From: Reinekea forsetii
GTDB lineage: Bacteria; Pseudomonadota; Gammaproteobacteria; Pseudomonadales; Natronospirillaceae
Length of the DNA: 64,000 nucleotides
Reading direction: 5' to 3'
NCBI RefSeq assembly: GCF_002795845.1
Contig: NZ_CP011797.1
Location: forward strand, 1,635,501 to 1,699,500
This document shows, one piece after another, positions 8,138 through 16,750 of this stretch (positions are counted from its first letter, which is position 1; each line of letters starts with the position of its first letter). A model generated the notes under the pieces. It was not told the DNA's origin and searched no databases. It worked only from the letters and a program-made list of their open reading frames with translations. The position numbers and the translations under genes were made by a program.

Positions 8138-9196
8138 ATGCTGTCTTATCTGATGCAGGCCATCGAAGTAAAGAACCAAAACACCCCGGCTACAGCGCGA
8201 AACGTCGCCGCCAAACGCTTAGAAGATCACGAGCGGGCTGATGAGCGGCGTTTCGATCAGTTGCTCAGCAAGACCGAATCGGTGGCTCGGGTTGCCGATC
8301 GACAGACAAAATTGGCCGCTGACGATGCACAGCTGCGGGAGGATAGCGGTGAGGATTTGCCGCAATCTGACTTGTCCGATCCGGTAGAAGAGATGGACAG
8401 TGAAGGATTCTTGAACTATCTGATGGCAAATGCTGGTCTGCTGGCGCCTTCCAGTTCAGAAGCCGCGCGCGCCGGACCACCATCACCATCGCTAACGCCA
8501 TCGTCTTCGCCGTCTGCAGAAACCACGGATGTGCAGGCAGGTTCGACAGAAGGCGATGATGCCAACCTACTGGGCGCCGATACTAAACCCAATACGCCGG
8601 CGGTGACGGTCGCCAACGCGCAACGGGTCAACACCATGGCGCTGAGCGCCGCAACCGACAGCCCAGCGGCGCCGGTATTAAGGCCTTTATCAGGCCTCGG
8701 CTCGATCAATGAGCCGTCGGCTCGACCCGCGTTGGCCGCCACTCCTAATCCTCTGGCCGCCAAAACAGATGAACTCCTCAATCGTCCCATGAAGCTCGAT
8801 TATGCCGGCAGTGAACTGTTTGACAAGATTCAAATGATGACCCGAGGCGGCTTGCAACAGGCGGTGATCCGTCTCGATCCGCCAGAGCTGGGTGCTTTAG
8901 AAGTGCGCATACTGGTGCAGCAGGATCAAACTCAGGTCCAAATAGTGTCCAGTTCAAGTGTGGTACGCGACCTGTTGGAGCAACAGTCTACTCGACTGCG
9001 AGAATCCTTGGCGGAACAAGGTATGGCGCTGGCTAATTTGGATGTACAGGACTCATCTAGCCAGGGGCAGGGGGGCGCGACGCGCGACGGTGGCTCTGGT
9101 GTCAATAATGCTCCGGCCGAGCCTGGTTTCGATGGCGTGAGCGAACCGGCCGCCGAGGTTATCCAGAACCTCAGCCTGGTCGATCAATACGTCTAA
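8138..9196 (+). CDS. fliK: Flagellar hook-length control protein FliK
   Basis: FliK is an exported molecular ruler that measures the hook and switches export specificity through FlhB. The 352-residue product has the expected layout: a low-complexity N-terminal two thirds rich in Ala, Pro, Ser and Thr, and a conserved C-terminal domain at about residues 225-305 with AVIRLDPPELGALEVRI and the following SSVVRDLLEQQSTRLRESL segment. ATG 8138 is preferred over the in-frame GTG at 8132. It stands alone between its own sigma-54 promoter and the fliL operon. Confidence 0.94.
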   Translation: MLSYLMQAIEVKNQNTPATARNVAAKRLEDHERADERRFDQLLSKTESVARVADRQTKLAADDAQLREDSGEDLPQSDLSDPVEEMDSEGFLNYLMANAGLLAPSSSEAARAGPPSPSLTPSSSPSAETTDVQAGSTEGDDANLLGADTKPNTPAVTVANAQRVNTMALSAATDSPAAPVLRPLSGLGSINEPSARPALAATPNPLAAKTDELLNRPMKLDYAGSELFDKIQMMTRGGLQQAVIRLDPPELGALEVRILVQQDQTQVQIVSSSSVVRDLLEQQSTRLRESLAEQGMALANLDVQDSSSQGQGGATRDGGSGVNNAPAEPGFDGVSEPAAEVIQNLSLVDQYV

Positions 9197-9231
9197 GGGT
9201 GGCAGCATTTTGACGGTTTCAAAAACCCCCA

Positions 9232-9244
9232 ATCTGAATCAGAT
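9232..9244. repeat. 13-bp perfect dyad upstream of the fliL promoter
   Basis: ATCTGA-A-TCAGAT, a perfect inverted repeat with a one-base centre, centred about 100 bases before the predicted fliL transcription start. Position fits an activator site for a sigma-54 enhancer-binding protein, but the sequence is not a motif I can assign. Confidence 0.4.
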
Positions 9245-9325
9245 GACGCACAATGAATTTGTCCCTTGGCAGGTAATAGACATGACGGGCTTCGACGAAA
9301 CTTTGATATACTCCGGGCCACCTTA

Positions 9326-9341
9326 TGGCACACTGCTTGCT
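9326..9341 (+). promoter_or_regulatory. Sigma-54 promoter for fliLMNOPQR-flhB
   Basis: TGGCAC-actgc-TTGCT is a full match to the TGGCAC-N5-TTGC(A/T) consensus, with -24 GG (9327-9328) and -12 GC (9339-9340) 12 bases apart. Predicted start is near 9352, 23 bases before fliL. It would drive the whole switch/export-gate operon to flhB. Confidence 0.88.
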
Positions 9342-9374
9342 GTTTTTTAAATAACCGAATGTTAGGACCGAATT

Positions 9375-9899
9375 ATGGCCGATGAAGATATCCCAGTCCC
9401 TGAGGGCGAGGCGAAGGGCGGAGGCAAACTCAAGCTGATATTGATGATCGTATTCGGTGTTTTGCTTATTGCCATCCTGTCTGTTGGGGGTACCTGGTTC
9501 CTGTTGAAGGACAAGATGTCTGCCGCCGAGCCCTTGGCAACGGCAGCAAATGGCATGGCCATTCCGGCGCAGATGCCGATCGCAGCTTTATATCATGCGA
9601 TGCAGCCTGCCTTTGTGATCAATTATACCCAAAACGGCAAAATGCGGTTTTTACAGGTAGAGTTGTCCGTATTAACCCGAGATCCGGCCGTTATTGCGTT
9701 GCTCGCGCTGCACAATCCATTGATCCGGAATAACTTATTGGATGTATTCAGTCGCCAAGACGTCGCGCAAGTAGGCAGTGCTGCGGGCAAACAAAAATTG
9801 GCCGATGAATTAACCGCCTCCGTTCAAGATATTATGAAGGCCGAAATGGACGATCCTGGTATTGAGTCCGTTTTATATCGCAGTTTTATTTTGCAATAG
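9375..9899 (+). CDS. fliL: Flagellar basal-body-associated protein FliL
   Basis: FliL surrounds the stator at the inner membrane and supports torque. The 174-residue product has a short cytoplasmic N-terminus, one transmembrane helix at about residues 24-46 and a periplasmic SPFH-like domain that begins with the strands AFVINYTQNGKMRFLQVELSV. Length fits the family. AGGA lies eight bases before the ATG. First gene after the fliL sigma-54 promoter; fliM follows after nine bases. Confidence 0.95.
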   Translation: MADEDIPVPEGEAKGGGKLKLILMIVFGVLLIAILSVGGTWFLLKDKMSAAEPLATAANGMAIPAQMPIAALYHAMQPAFVINYTQNGKMRFLQVELSVLTRDPAVIALLALHNPLIRNNLLDVFSRQDVAQVGSAAGKQKLADELTASVQDIMKAEMDDPGIESVLYRSFILQ

Positions 9900-9908
9900 G
9901 GTGAAGTA

Positions 9909-10991
9909 GTGCAAGATTTACTTTCGCAAGACGAAATTGACGCCTTATTACATGGCATCGATGATGGCGCTCTAGATGACGACTATGGCGCCGAAGATGA
10001 CGCTGAAGCAGAGCAAGAGCAAGAGCGAGCAAAAGAAAAAGAAGTAAAGGCGACCAGCTCCTATGATTTGACCAGTCAGGATCGAATCGTGCGCGGCCGA
10101 ATGCCGACGCTGGAAATGATTAACGAGCGGTTTGCTCGCTATACGCGTGTGAGTATGTTCAATCTATTGCGGCGCAGCTGCAATGTGGCCGCCGGTGGGG
10201 TGCAGATCCTCAAATTTGGCGAATACCTGCACACTCTATACGTTCCGACTAGCCTGAATTTAGTCAAGATACGGCCATTGCGCGGCACGGCGTTGTTTAT
10301 CCTCGACGCCGGCCTGGTGTTTAAGTTGGTTGATAACTTCTTCGGCGGAGACGGGCGGCACGCAAAAATTGAAGGTCGGGAATTCACCCCTACCGAAGTC
10401 CGCATCGTGCAGAAGGTCTTAGATCAGGTCTTCGAAGACATGAAGGAAGCCTGGAGCGCGGTGCTGGACATCGATTTTGAATATATAGCGATGGAGATCA
10501 ATCCGTCCATGGCTAATATCGTCTCACCCAGTGAGGTCGTGGTGGTCAGTACTTTTCATGTCGAGCTGGACGGTGGTGGTGGCGACATACACATGACCAT
10601 GCCCTATTCGATGATTGAACCGGTGCGCGAAGTACTGGATGCCGGCGTTCAATCGGATATAGACGAGATCGACGAGCGCTGGGTTGAGTCCCTGCGACAC
10701 GATATGCTCGATGCTAAAATAGAAATTAACGCTACGGTAGCCAAGCGCGAGATCAAATTGAAAGAGTTGGTAGGCCTCCAGGCCGGTGACATTATCCCGA
10801 TCGATTTGCCACCCTTTATTACCATGACGGCCAATTCGATTCCCCTATTCGATACCACGTTGGGCCAGTCCGGTGACAATCTCGCGCTGCGGATTGAAGC
10901 CATCTGTAAACCGGTCACAGTCGATCTAGGGGGCATGAAAAGCAAGCTGAAGTCCATGCGTACCAAAAAGAAACCTGAAAAGGCCAGATAA
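9909..10991 (+). CDS. fliM: Flagellar motor switch protein FliM
   Basis: FliM is the C-ring protein that binds phospho-CheY and flips the motor. The N-terminal peptide MQDLLSQDEIDALLHGI is the CheY-P binding segment. It is followed by an acidic linker (about residues 18-45), the CheC-like middle domain, and the C-terminal SpoA domain that pairs with FliN. Length 360 is slightly above the usual 330-345 because of the acidic linker. GTG start with AGGGTGA upstream. Confidence 0.97.
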   Translation: MQDLLSQDEIDALLHGIDDGALDDDYGAEDDAEAEQEQERAKEKEVKATSSYDLTSQDRIVRGRMPTLEMINERFARYTRVSMFNLLRRSCNVAAGGVQILKFGEYLHTLYVPTSLNLVKIRPLRGTALFILDAGLVFKLVDNFFGGDGRHAKIEGREFTPTEVRIVQKVLDQVFEDMKEAWSAVLDIDFEYIAMEINPSMANIVSPSEVVVVSTFHVELDGGGGDIHMTMPYSMIEPVREVLDAGVQSDIDEIDERWVESLRHDMLDAKIEINATVAKREIKLKELVGLQAGDIIPIDLPPFITMTANSIPLFDTTLGQSGDNLALRIEAICKPVTVDLGGMKSKLKSMRTKKKPEKAR

Positions 10992-11026
10992 GCCCCATCA
11001 GACACCCAGTTTTAGGAGATGTAAAG

Positions 11027-11464
11027 ATGAGTGATGACAACCCAGATGGTATTGATGTTGATGCGCTAATTGATGGTCTTAGCCCGGAAACCGATGATTC
11101 CGCAGATGAATGGGGAGCCATGGGGGATTCGGCAAACGGCGATGTTGAAGTCGCGCCGCTTGAGCAATTCAAAGACAGGGCTGGAAAAGGCTTTAGTGAA
11201 AATAATCCTAATTTGGAAGTCATACTCGATATTCCAGTCACCATTTCGATGGAAGTGGGCGCGACCAAGATTCCGATTCGGAATCTGCTTCAGCTGAACC
11301 AGGGCAGTGTGATTGAATTGGATCGATTGGCGGGTGAGCCGTTGGATGTCCTGGTCAATGGCCGACTGATCGCGCACGGCGAGGTAGTCATGGTCAATGA
11401 AAAGTTCGGCATTCGCTTGACCGATGTGGTTAGCCAACAAGAGCGGATTCAAAAGCTGAGTTAA
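11027..11464 (+). CDS. fliN: Flagellar motor switch protein FliN
   Basis: FliN forms the bottom of the C ring and is the docking site for FliH. The SpoA domain occupies about residues 60-145, with ILDIPVTISMEVG, the GSVIELDRLAGEPLDVLVNG core and the terminal FGIRLTDV segment. The N-terminal 55 residues are acidic and variable, as in polar-flagellated relatives. Good AGGAG site before the ATG. Confidence 0.97.
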   Translation: MSDDNPDGIDVDALIDGLSPETDDSADEWGAMGDSANGDVEVAPLEQFKDRAGKGFSENNPNLEVILDIPVTISMEVGATKIPIRNLLQLNQGSVIELDRLAGEPLDVLVNGRLIAHGEVVMVNEKFGIRLTDVVSQQERIQKLS

Positions 11465-11509
11465 AGCCCGATGTTTTAGGTATCGGCAAGTCGCTAAGAG
11501 GTTAAGTTC

Positions 11510-11971
11510 ATGGTCGGTTGGGGTCAAAAGCCTTTAGGGCTGGGGTTGTTAGGCCTGGGGTCGGTCGGTCGGGTGTATGCCGAAGTGGGCGTTTCAACGG
11601 CCAGCCAAGACTATCTTAAAGTAATTTTAATGCTGATCTTAGTAGTTGGCCTTATCTTTGCGTGTGCATGGTTAATACGACGGATGTCTGGCGGTGTTGG
11701 TCTGAACCAGAAGCACATTCAAGTGTTATCGGTAATGCCCTTGGGTACGCGCGAAAAATTGATGATAATTCGAGCAGCATCGGAATATTTATTGATCGGT
11801 GTGACGCCTAATGGGATTCAAACGCTACATCGTTTTGAAGAACCGATAGACTTGAACGGCCCTGCTCAAACCAGCCCGTTTGCCGACCGACTTAAAGGTC
11901 TGTTAAAGGGTTTCGATAGTGAACCAATGTCTCAACACAAAAATTCACCCAACGACGGGCGCAAAGACTGA
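11510..11971 (+). CDS. fliO: Flagellar export scaffold protein FliO
   Basis: FliO helps assemble the FliP ring of the export gate. The 153-residue product has an N-terminal hydrophobic segment, a transmembrane helix at about residues 37-55 followed by the arginine pair in LIRRM, and a cytoplasmic domain with the family core [29 protein letters not shown]. It overlaps fliP by about 50 bases if fliP starts at 11919. Confidence 0.92.
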   Translation: MVGWGQKPLGLGLLGLGSVGRVYAEVGVSTASQDYLKVILMLILVVGLIFACAWLIRRMSGGVGLNQKHIQVLSVMPLGTREKLMIIRAASEYLLIGVTPNGIQTLHRFEEPIDLNGPAQTSPFADRLKGLLKGFDSEPMSQHKNSPNDGRKD

Positions 11972-12734
11972 GTCCTGGGTGGCGTTAGCCCGTGCAAGTA
12001 AGGTTCCCTTCGCGTTCATACTGCTCTGTTGCTTAACTCCTGCAGTCTATGGTGCCGGCATTCCGGCGATTGAGTTCAATACCGCCGCCGATGGCGGTAC
12101 CAGCTATTCAGTGACCATCCAAATTCTCGCCCTGATGACGGCCCTGACCTTCATTCCGGCGATTCTCATGATGATGACAGCCTTTACGCGCATTATCGTT
12201 GTCTTCGCCATCCTTCGCCAAGCCATCGGTCTGCAACAAACACCGTCCAACCAGATGCTGATTGGTTTGGCCCTGTTCCTAACCTTTTTTGTTATGGCAC
12301 CGGTCTTTGACCAGATCAATGTCGATGCCATCCAGCCTTATATGGCCGAAGAAATTCTCCCGTTAGAGGCCCTAGATCGGGCCGTCGCGCCGTTAAAGAC
12401 CTTTATGTTGGAGCAGACTCGTGACAGCGATATGACGTTGTTTATTCGCTTGGCCGGGGAGGTGGATAATTTTGACACGCCCGAAGACGTGCCGCTTAAT
12501 ATTTTGATGCCAGCCTTCGTGACCAGCGAATTGAAGACCGCTTTTCAGATCGGGTTTTTGCTCTTTATACCCTTCCTGATCATCGATTTGGTTATTGCCT
12601 CCATTCTGATGGCCATGGGTATGATGATGCTGTCGCCCATTATTATCTCCTTGCCGTTCAAAATCATGCTGTTTGTCCTAGTCGACGGTTGGGCCATGGT
12701 TATGGGTTCGGTCGCGTCCAGCTTTAATATGTAG
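11919..12734 (+). CDS. fliP: Flagellar export gate protein FliP
   Basis: FliP is the main pore subunit of the FliPQR export gate. It has a cleavable signal peptide (hydrophobic [11 protein letters not shown] then AVYG-AG) and four transmembrane helices, with the family motif around the [21 protein letters not shown] helix region, and ends in a hydrophobic C-terminus. Two starts are possible: GTG 11919, with AAAGGG eight bases before it, or GTG 11979, which gives 251 residues and a normal-length signal peptide (E. coli FliP is 245). The DNA favours the first, the protein the second. Confidence 0.95.
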   Translation: MNQCLNTKIHPTTGAKTESWVALARASKVPFAFILLCCLTPAVYGAGIPAIEFNTAADGGTSYSVTIQILALMTALTFIPAILMMMTAFTRIIVVFAILRQAIGLQQTPSNQMLIGLALFLTFFVMAPVFDQINVDAIQPYMAEEILPLEALDRAVAPLKTFMLEQTRDSDMTLFIRLAGEVDNFDTPEDVPLNILMPAFVTSELKTAFQIGFLLFIPFLIIDLVIASILMAMGMMMLSPIIISLPFKIMLFVLVDGWAMVMGSVASSFNM

Positions 12735-12744
12735 GAGCCAACCA

Positions 12745-13014
12745 ATGAATGCGATGAATATCGGTGATATTTTCTCAGAAGCGCTCTTTATAGTGGTACT
12801 GATGGTCAGTGTGATTATCGTTCCCAGCTTGTTGGTCGGTTTGATCGTGGCCACCTTTCAGGCGGCGACCCAAATTAATGAGCAAACCCTAAGTTTTTTA
12901 CCGCGCTTGCTGGTGACATTGTTGATGATGCTGGTCTCAGGACCCTATTTGATCGGTAAACTTGTGGATTACGTCAATAATATATTTCTCAACATCCCCC
13001 TGATGATAGGTTAG
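12745..13014 (+). CDS. fliQ: Flagellar export gate protein FliQ
   Basis: FliQ, 89 residues, two transmembrane helices joined by the short conserved FQAATQINEQTLSFLP loop that plugs the FliP ring. Length and sequence are typical. GGAG precedes the ATG; fliR follows after four bases. Confidence 0.97.
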   Translation: MNAMNIGDIFSEALFIVVLMVSVIIVPSLLVGLIVATFQAATQINEQTLSFLPRLLVTLLMMLVSGPYLIGKLVDYVNNIFLNIPLMIG

Positions 13015-13018
13015 CCGG

Positions 13019-13795
13019 ATGCTGGAAATTTCCGATGCCATGATCGCCAGTTGGGTCAGTCACTTTATGTGGCCGTTTTTCCGCATCAGTTCTTTTCTCG
13101 TCATCGTTCCGGTGATTGGTTCACGGCTCATCCCGGTGCGTTTGCGCTTGGGTCTGGCGCTGGTGATGACCACCGCGATCTATCCCGTGCTGCCGCCGAT
13201 GCCCATTATTGAAGCGCTTAACACTCAAACAATCGTCATAATTCTCGAACAGGTGCTTATCGGCACAACCCTAGGGTTTCTGGTCTTCGGTATCATGCAG
13301 GTGTTTATCCTCGCCGGCCAAACCATTTCCATGCAGATGGGCTTGGGTTTTGCGTCGATGGTCGACCCCGCCAATGGGGTGTCGGTCGCGGTCTTGAGTC
13401 AGTGGTATCAGGCCTTGGTGACGCTGGTCTATCTGGCCATTAACGGTCATCTGATTACGCTTGAGGTGGTCGTGGACTCCTTCTACTCATTGCCCGTCGG
13501 CGAAGGTCTGTTTACCGCACACGCATGGAAAACCTTGGCCGATTTCGGCGCTTGGGTCTTTCGCGCCAGCTTGATGTTAGCCTTGCCGGCGGCCTCAGCC
13601 TTGCTCTTGGTAAACATTGCCTTCGGTGTGATGACGCGTGCGGCACCGCAGTTGAACGTATTTGCACTCGGTTTTCCAATTACCATGCTCGGCGGTCTGA
13701 TCATTGTTTGGGCCAGCTACGCCGCAGCCAGCCCGTTGGTCGAACAGTTTCTAACCATCCATGTCACGTTAATGAGAACCTTAGTCGGTTTATAG
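13019..13795 (+). CDS. fliR: Flagellar export gate protein FliR
   Basis: FliR, 258 residues, the single lateral subunit of the FliPQR gate and the contact for FlhB. Hydrophobic throughout with about six transmembrane segments; the conserved GQTISMQMGLGFASMVDP stretch near the middle and the AAPQLNVFALGFP motif near the end are clear. Typical length. flhB begins nine bases downstream. Confidence 0.97.
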   Translation: MLEISDAMIASWVSHFMWPFFRISSFLVIVPVIGSRLIPVRLRLGLALVMTTAIYPVLPPMPIIEALNTQTIVIILEQVLIGTTLGFLVFGIMQVFILAGQTISMQMGLGFASMVDPANGVSVAVLSQWYQALVTLVYLAINGHLITLEVVVDSFYSLPVGEGLFTAHAWKTLADFGAWVFRASLMLALPAASALLLVNIAFGVMTRAAPQLNVFALGFPITMLGGLIIVWASYAAASPLVEQFLTIHVTLMRTLVGL

Positions 13796-13804
13796 GAGCT
13801 TGTG

Positions 13805-14941
13805 ATGGCTGAGGAAGATTCCTCCCAGGAAAAAACAGAAGAACCCACGTCCAGGAAACTCGAGAAAACGCGCGAGGAGGGCAACGTCGTGCGCTCGAAA
13901 GAGCTCAACACCAGCGCTATCTTGATCGTGTCGGCAATCTGTATTCTGGTATTTGGTCCGTTGATGGGCAACACCCTAATGGAAGTGATGCGCTTCTGTT
14001 TTGATTTCGATGCCCGTGCCAGTTGGGACACCAATATCAGCGGTGAATATTTCTTGGCCTCTATCTATGCCGCCTTTACCGCGCTGTTACCTTTCTTTGC
14101 TCTGCTGCTGTTAACCGCGCTGGCTGCGCCGATGAGCCTGGGTGGCTGGAACTTTTCGACCAAGGCCTTAGCCCCGAAAGCATCGCGTATGAATCCCTTC
14201 TCGGGGCTCAAACGGATGTTTTCAATGAATTCCTTAGTTGAACTGCTCAAAGGCTGGGGTAAGGTCATCGTTGTCGCCACATCCGCCATCCTGGTGTTAT
14301 TCGGCCTGAAGGATCAGTTTCTATCGATGATTTTTGAACCGACCCCAAACGCCATTGCTCACGCCAGTAGAACCCTGGCCTGGTCCTTTCTATTGATGGC
14401 CTGTAGCACGTTGATAATTGCCCTTATTGACGTGCCGTTTCAGATTTTCAGTCATGCCAAAAAACTGCGCATGACCATGCAAGAAATTAAGGACGAATAT
14501 AAGAGCTCTGAGGGTAAGCCGGAAATTAAGGCCAAAATTCGTCAGTTGCAGCGCGATATGGCCAATCGACGCATGATGAGCGATGTGCCCGAGGCCGATG
14601 TGATCATCACCAACCCAACGCACTATGCTGTAGCGCTAAAATATAAGCCGAACGAGATGCCGGCTCCGCTGATGGTCGCCAAGGGGGTTGATATGGTGGC
14701 ACTGAAGATTCGTGAAATTGGCGGAGAGTATAAGGTGCCAATTCTGGAGCTGCCGGCCTTGTCGCGATCTATTTATCACCACACCGAGATTGGTGGCGAA
14801 ATCCCCGAAGGGCTCTATATTGCCGTGGCCCAGGTCTTGGCTTATATCTATCAGGTGGAGCAATGGAAAAAAGGCAACGTGCAGGAAAAACCACAAGAAC
14901 CGTCGTATCCCATTCCAAACGATTTACGCCAAGATACCTAA
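13805..14941 (+). CDS. flhB: Flagellar export specificity switch FlhB
   Basis: FlhB has four transmembrane helices (about residues 30-215) and a cytoplasmic domain that cleaves itself at NPTH, here Asn270-Pro271-Thr272-His273, allowing FliK to switch export from hook to filament subunits. The N-terminal EKTEEPTSRKLEKTREEG segment is also canonical. ATG 13805 with GGAG eight bases upstream is chosen over GTG 13802. Last gene of the cluster: in many relatives flhA, flhF and fleN follow, but here unrelated convergent genes begin after 49 bases. Confidence 0.97.
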   Translation: MAEEDSSQEKTEEPTSRKLEKTREEGNVVRSKELNTSAILIVSAICILVFGPLMGNTLMEVMRFCFDFDARASWDTNISGEYFLASIYAAFTALLPFFALLLLTALAAPMSLGGWNFSTKALAPKASRMNPFSGLKRMFSMNSLVELLKGWGKVIVVATSAILVLFGLKDQFLSMIFEPTPNAIAHASRTLAWSFLLMACSTLIIALIDVPFQIFSHAKKLRMTMQEIKDEYKSSEGKPEIKAKIRQLQRDMANRRMMSDVPEADVIITNPTHYAVALKYKPNEMPAPLMVAKGVDMVALKIREIGGEYKVPILELPALSRSIYHHTEIGGEIPEGLYIAVAQVLAYIYQVEQWKKGNVQEKPQEPSYPIPNDLRQDT

Positions 14942-14990
14942 TGGGAACCAACTTGCCCAACGCCAGGCTGGGCACTTAGTGGCCTAGGCC

Positions 14991-15719
14991 TTAATGCAAT
15001 AGCCGATCCAGCAGCCAAGCCAGACCGAACAACGGCGCCTGATGGAGCAGATAAAACAGCAAGCTGTGTTGGCCCAACCAAGCAACGGGCCGCCTGAGCC
15101 AACCCAACGGCATCGAATAGACGCCCCAAAACTCGCGCTTGGCCAGATATATGCCGATCAACACCATGCCGAGCCAGGGAATCAGACGCGTCAGATCTTG
15201 AGTGCCGCGCGGCAGATGCAGGGTCGGTTGGAGTGCTTGGTAGAGCGGTGCCAGGTTAAACCAGTCCAGCAGATTGTAGAGCAGGAAGATTGCCACCCCA
15301 GTAATCAAGGCCGTCCTAGGGGCTTTGATAAAGGGCAGGGCCAAGACCGATGCCACGGCAATAAAATGCAGCACGCCAAACCAAACCCAGGACTGCGGGT
15401 ACATCAGGTAGGTGGTTAGGCTAATCACCAGAGCGCCAGCGATAATTTTTACTTCACGCAGATAGAAATGGCGCCATTGGATCGCTTTGCTGTGGCCCAG
15501 ATACAGGCCGGCGCCGACCGCGATAAAGAAGAGTGTGACGATGAGGTAGCGAAACCAACTGAAAAATCCGCCGTTCATTTCGAACCGAAGGAAGCCAAAA
15601 GCGCTTAGGTCATAGCAAAAATGGAAACCGGCCATCAACAGAACGGCCAGCCCCCTGAGCTCATCGACTAACGGGATGCGTTGGCCAGTGTGAACTGCAC
15701 CGGAGTTCACATCAGACAT
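14991..15719 (-). CDS. DUF1624 / heparan-alpha-glucosaminide acetyltransferase-like membrane protein
   Basis: An integral membrane protein of about 242 residues with seven or so hydrophobic segments. The opening motif VDELRGLAVLLMAGFHFCYDL, with the conserved Arg and the His in the first helix, is the hallmark of the DUF1624 family, related to acetyltransferases that move acetyl groups across membranes. Substrate unknown. Two in-frame ATGs are available (15728 and 15719); neither has a strong ribosome site. It may be the last gene of a minus-strand group with the two genes to its right; it converges with flhB. Confidence 0.8.
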   Translation of the reverse strand: MSDVNSGAVHTGQRIPLVDELRGLAVLLMAGFHFCYDLSAFGFLRFEMNGGFFSWFRYLIVTLFFIAVGAGLYLGHSKAIQWRHFYLREVKIIAGALVISLTTYLMYPQSWVWFGVLHFIAVASVLALPFIKAPRTALITGVAIFLLYNLLDWFNLAPLYQALQPTLHLPRGTQDLTRLIPWLGMVLIGIYLAKREFWGVYSMPLGWLRRPVAWLGQHSLLFYLLHQAPLFGLAWLLDRLLH

Positions 15720-15766
15720 GCTTGACATTCATTAGGCAAAAAACGGCATAGTGAGCAAAGTTGCCA

Positions 15767-16363
15767 TTAGTTCGCGTCTTTGAAGTCTGGCATCGGCACA
15801 CTGGGCAGATAGACCAGTTGGTGGTTGGGTTGCGTTACCTGCCAAGCCAGTTGATGTTGCACCGTTGCGGTGGAAGAGCGCCAAGAGGATTTGAGGATCA
15901 ACCGATCGGCAGCCAGTTCGTTGGCGTAATCGGCCGATGCCGGTTGCGCCTCAGCGCTAGGGTCGGAAAGCACCCGCTGCGTGACGGCCGGGCCATATTG
16001 GCTGTTCATCAGCGCCAAAATCTGCTGATATTGGTCTACCGCCTGCTGAATATTCGCCGGATCGTTGGTGGTAAATAGGAACCGTCCCTCGATCAGCATC
16101 AGGTCCTTGAACTGATAAACAATACGCGCCTGCTCAACACCGGGAATATCAGCCTGGTAAATTAGATAGTCTAGTTCACCGATGGGCGTCAGATTGAGCC
16201 TGCTTTCAAGCGCGCGGATCTCGGCCGGCGACATGCCCCACGCGGCCTCACCAAAGTCTGCCCCATGAACTGGAGCAAAGCCCAGCACCATTAGGCAAAG
16301 CGCAGCCAGGCCGACTCTCTGCAACTTATGCAGCCGGCTAATTAAACAGATCAAGGAGTTCAT
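15767..16363 (-). CDS. Exported protein of unknown function
   Basis: Predicted 198-residue secreted protein. A long positively charged n-region is followed by a hydrophobic core (VGLAALCLMVLGF) and a likely signal peptidase site after AHG-type PVHG-AD. The mature part begins with DFGEAAWGMSPAEIRALE, a start seen in several small periplasmic proteins that sense or bind ligands, but I cannot name a family. No metal-binding or catalytic pattern stands out. Its start overlaps the end of the next upstream gene by 26 bases, suggesting translational coupling. Confidence 0.7.
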   Translation of the reverse strand: MNSLICLISRLHKLQRVGLAALCLMVLGFAPVHGADFGEAAWGMSPAEIRALESRLNLTPIGELDYLIYQADIPGVEQARIVYQFKDLMLIEGRFLFTTNDPANIQQAVDQYQQILALMNSQYGPAVTQRVLSDPSAEAQPASADYANELAADRLILKSSWRSSTATVQHQLAWQVTQPNHQLVYLPSVPMPDFKDAN

Positions 16364-16679
16364 CGCCTGATAAGGTATTAAAGTCCTTCAGGACCCGTTC
16401 TGGTTTCTTCGGTTTGACAACTTCCGGCTTGGCTTTGGCGTCGGCCTGAGCTTGGGCCAAACGTTGATTCGCCGTATTGAGACCGGAGCTGCTGTCCTTC
16501 AGGCCGTTTTCTTCCAGGAATTGTTGATAAGCCGACTTCATGCGCTTATGTTTATGCTTTTCCAAGCGGTTGTGGCTGGGTATTTTGCCCATCTCGCCCT
16601 GCTTGATAAAGTCTTTCTTCGATCCTGTTTTTACACCCAGTAGGCCTTTCATAGACCGGGATTTTGACTTGCGTGGCAT
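16338..16679 (-). CDS. Small basic protein of unknown function
   Basis: A 113-residue, Lys/Arg-rich soluble protein. The N-terminus is very basic (RKSKSRSMKGLLGVKTGSKKD), the middle has a His/Lys cluster RLEKHKHKRMKSAYQQF, and the C-terminus is an acidic amphipathic stretch ending LSGDELLDLFN. It resembles small ribosome- or nucleic-acid-associated proteins in composition only. No domain recognised. Divergent from tas across 71 bases. Confidence 0.65.
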   Translation of the reverse strand: MPRKSKSRSMKGLLGVKTGSKKDFIKQGEMGKIPSHNRLEKHKHKRMKSAYQQFLEENGLKDSSSGLNTANQRLAQAQADAKAKPEVVKPKKPERVLKDFNTLSGDELLDLFN

Positions 16680-16750
16680 ACTTCGTCCATTAATGTGTTA
16701 ATAATTGGGCTATTATAGACTGTTCTGAATCATAAATATCGGAACTATCT

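Noticed and set aside
14954-14990. TGCCCA...TGGGCA hairpin and GGCCTAGGCC after flhB as a terminator
   Set aside because: Nine-base loop, short stem and no T run on either strand.
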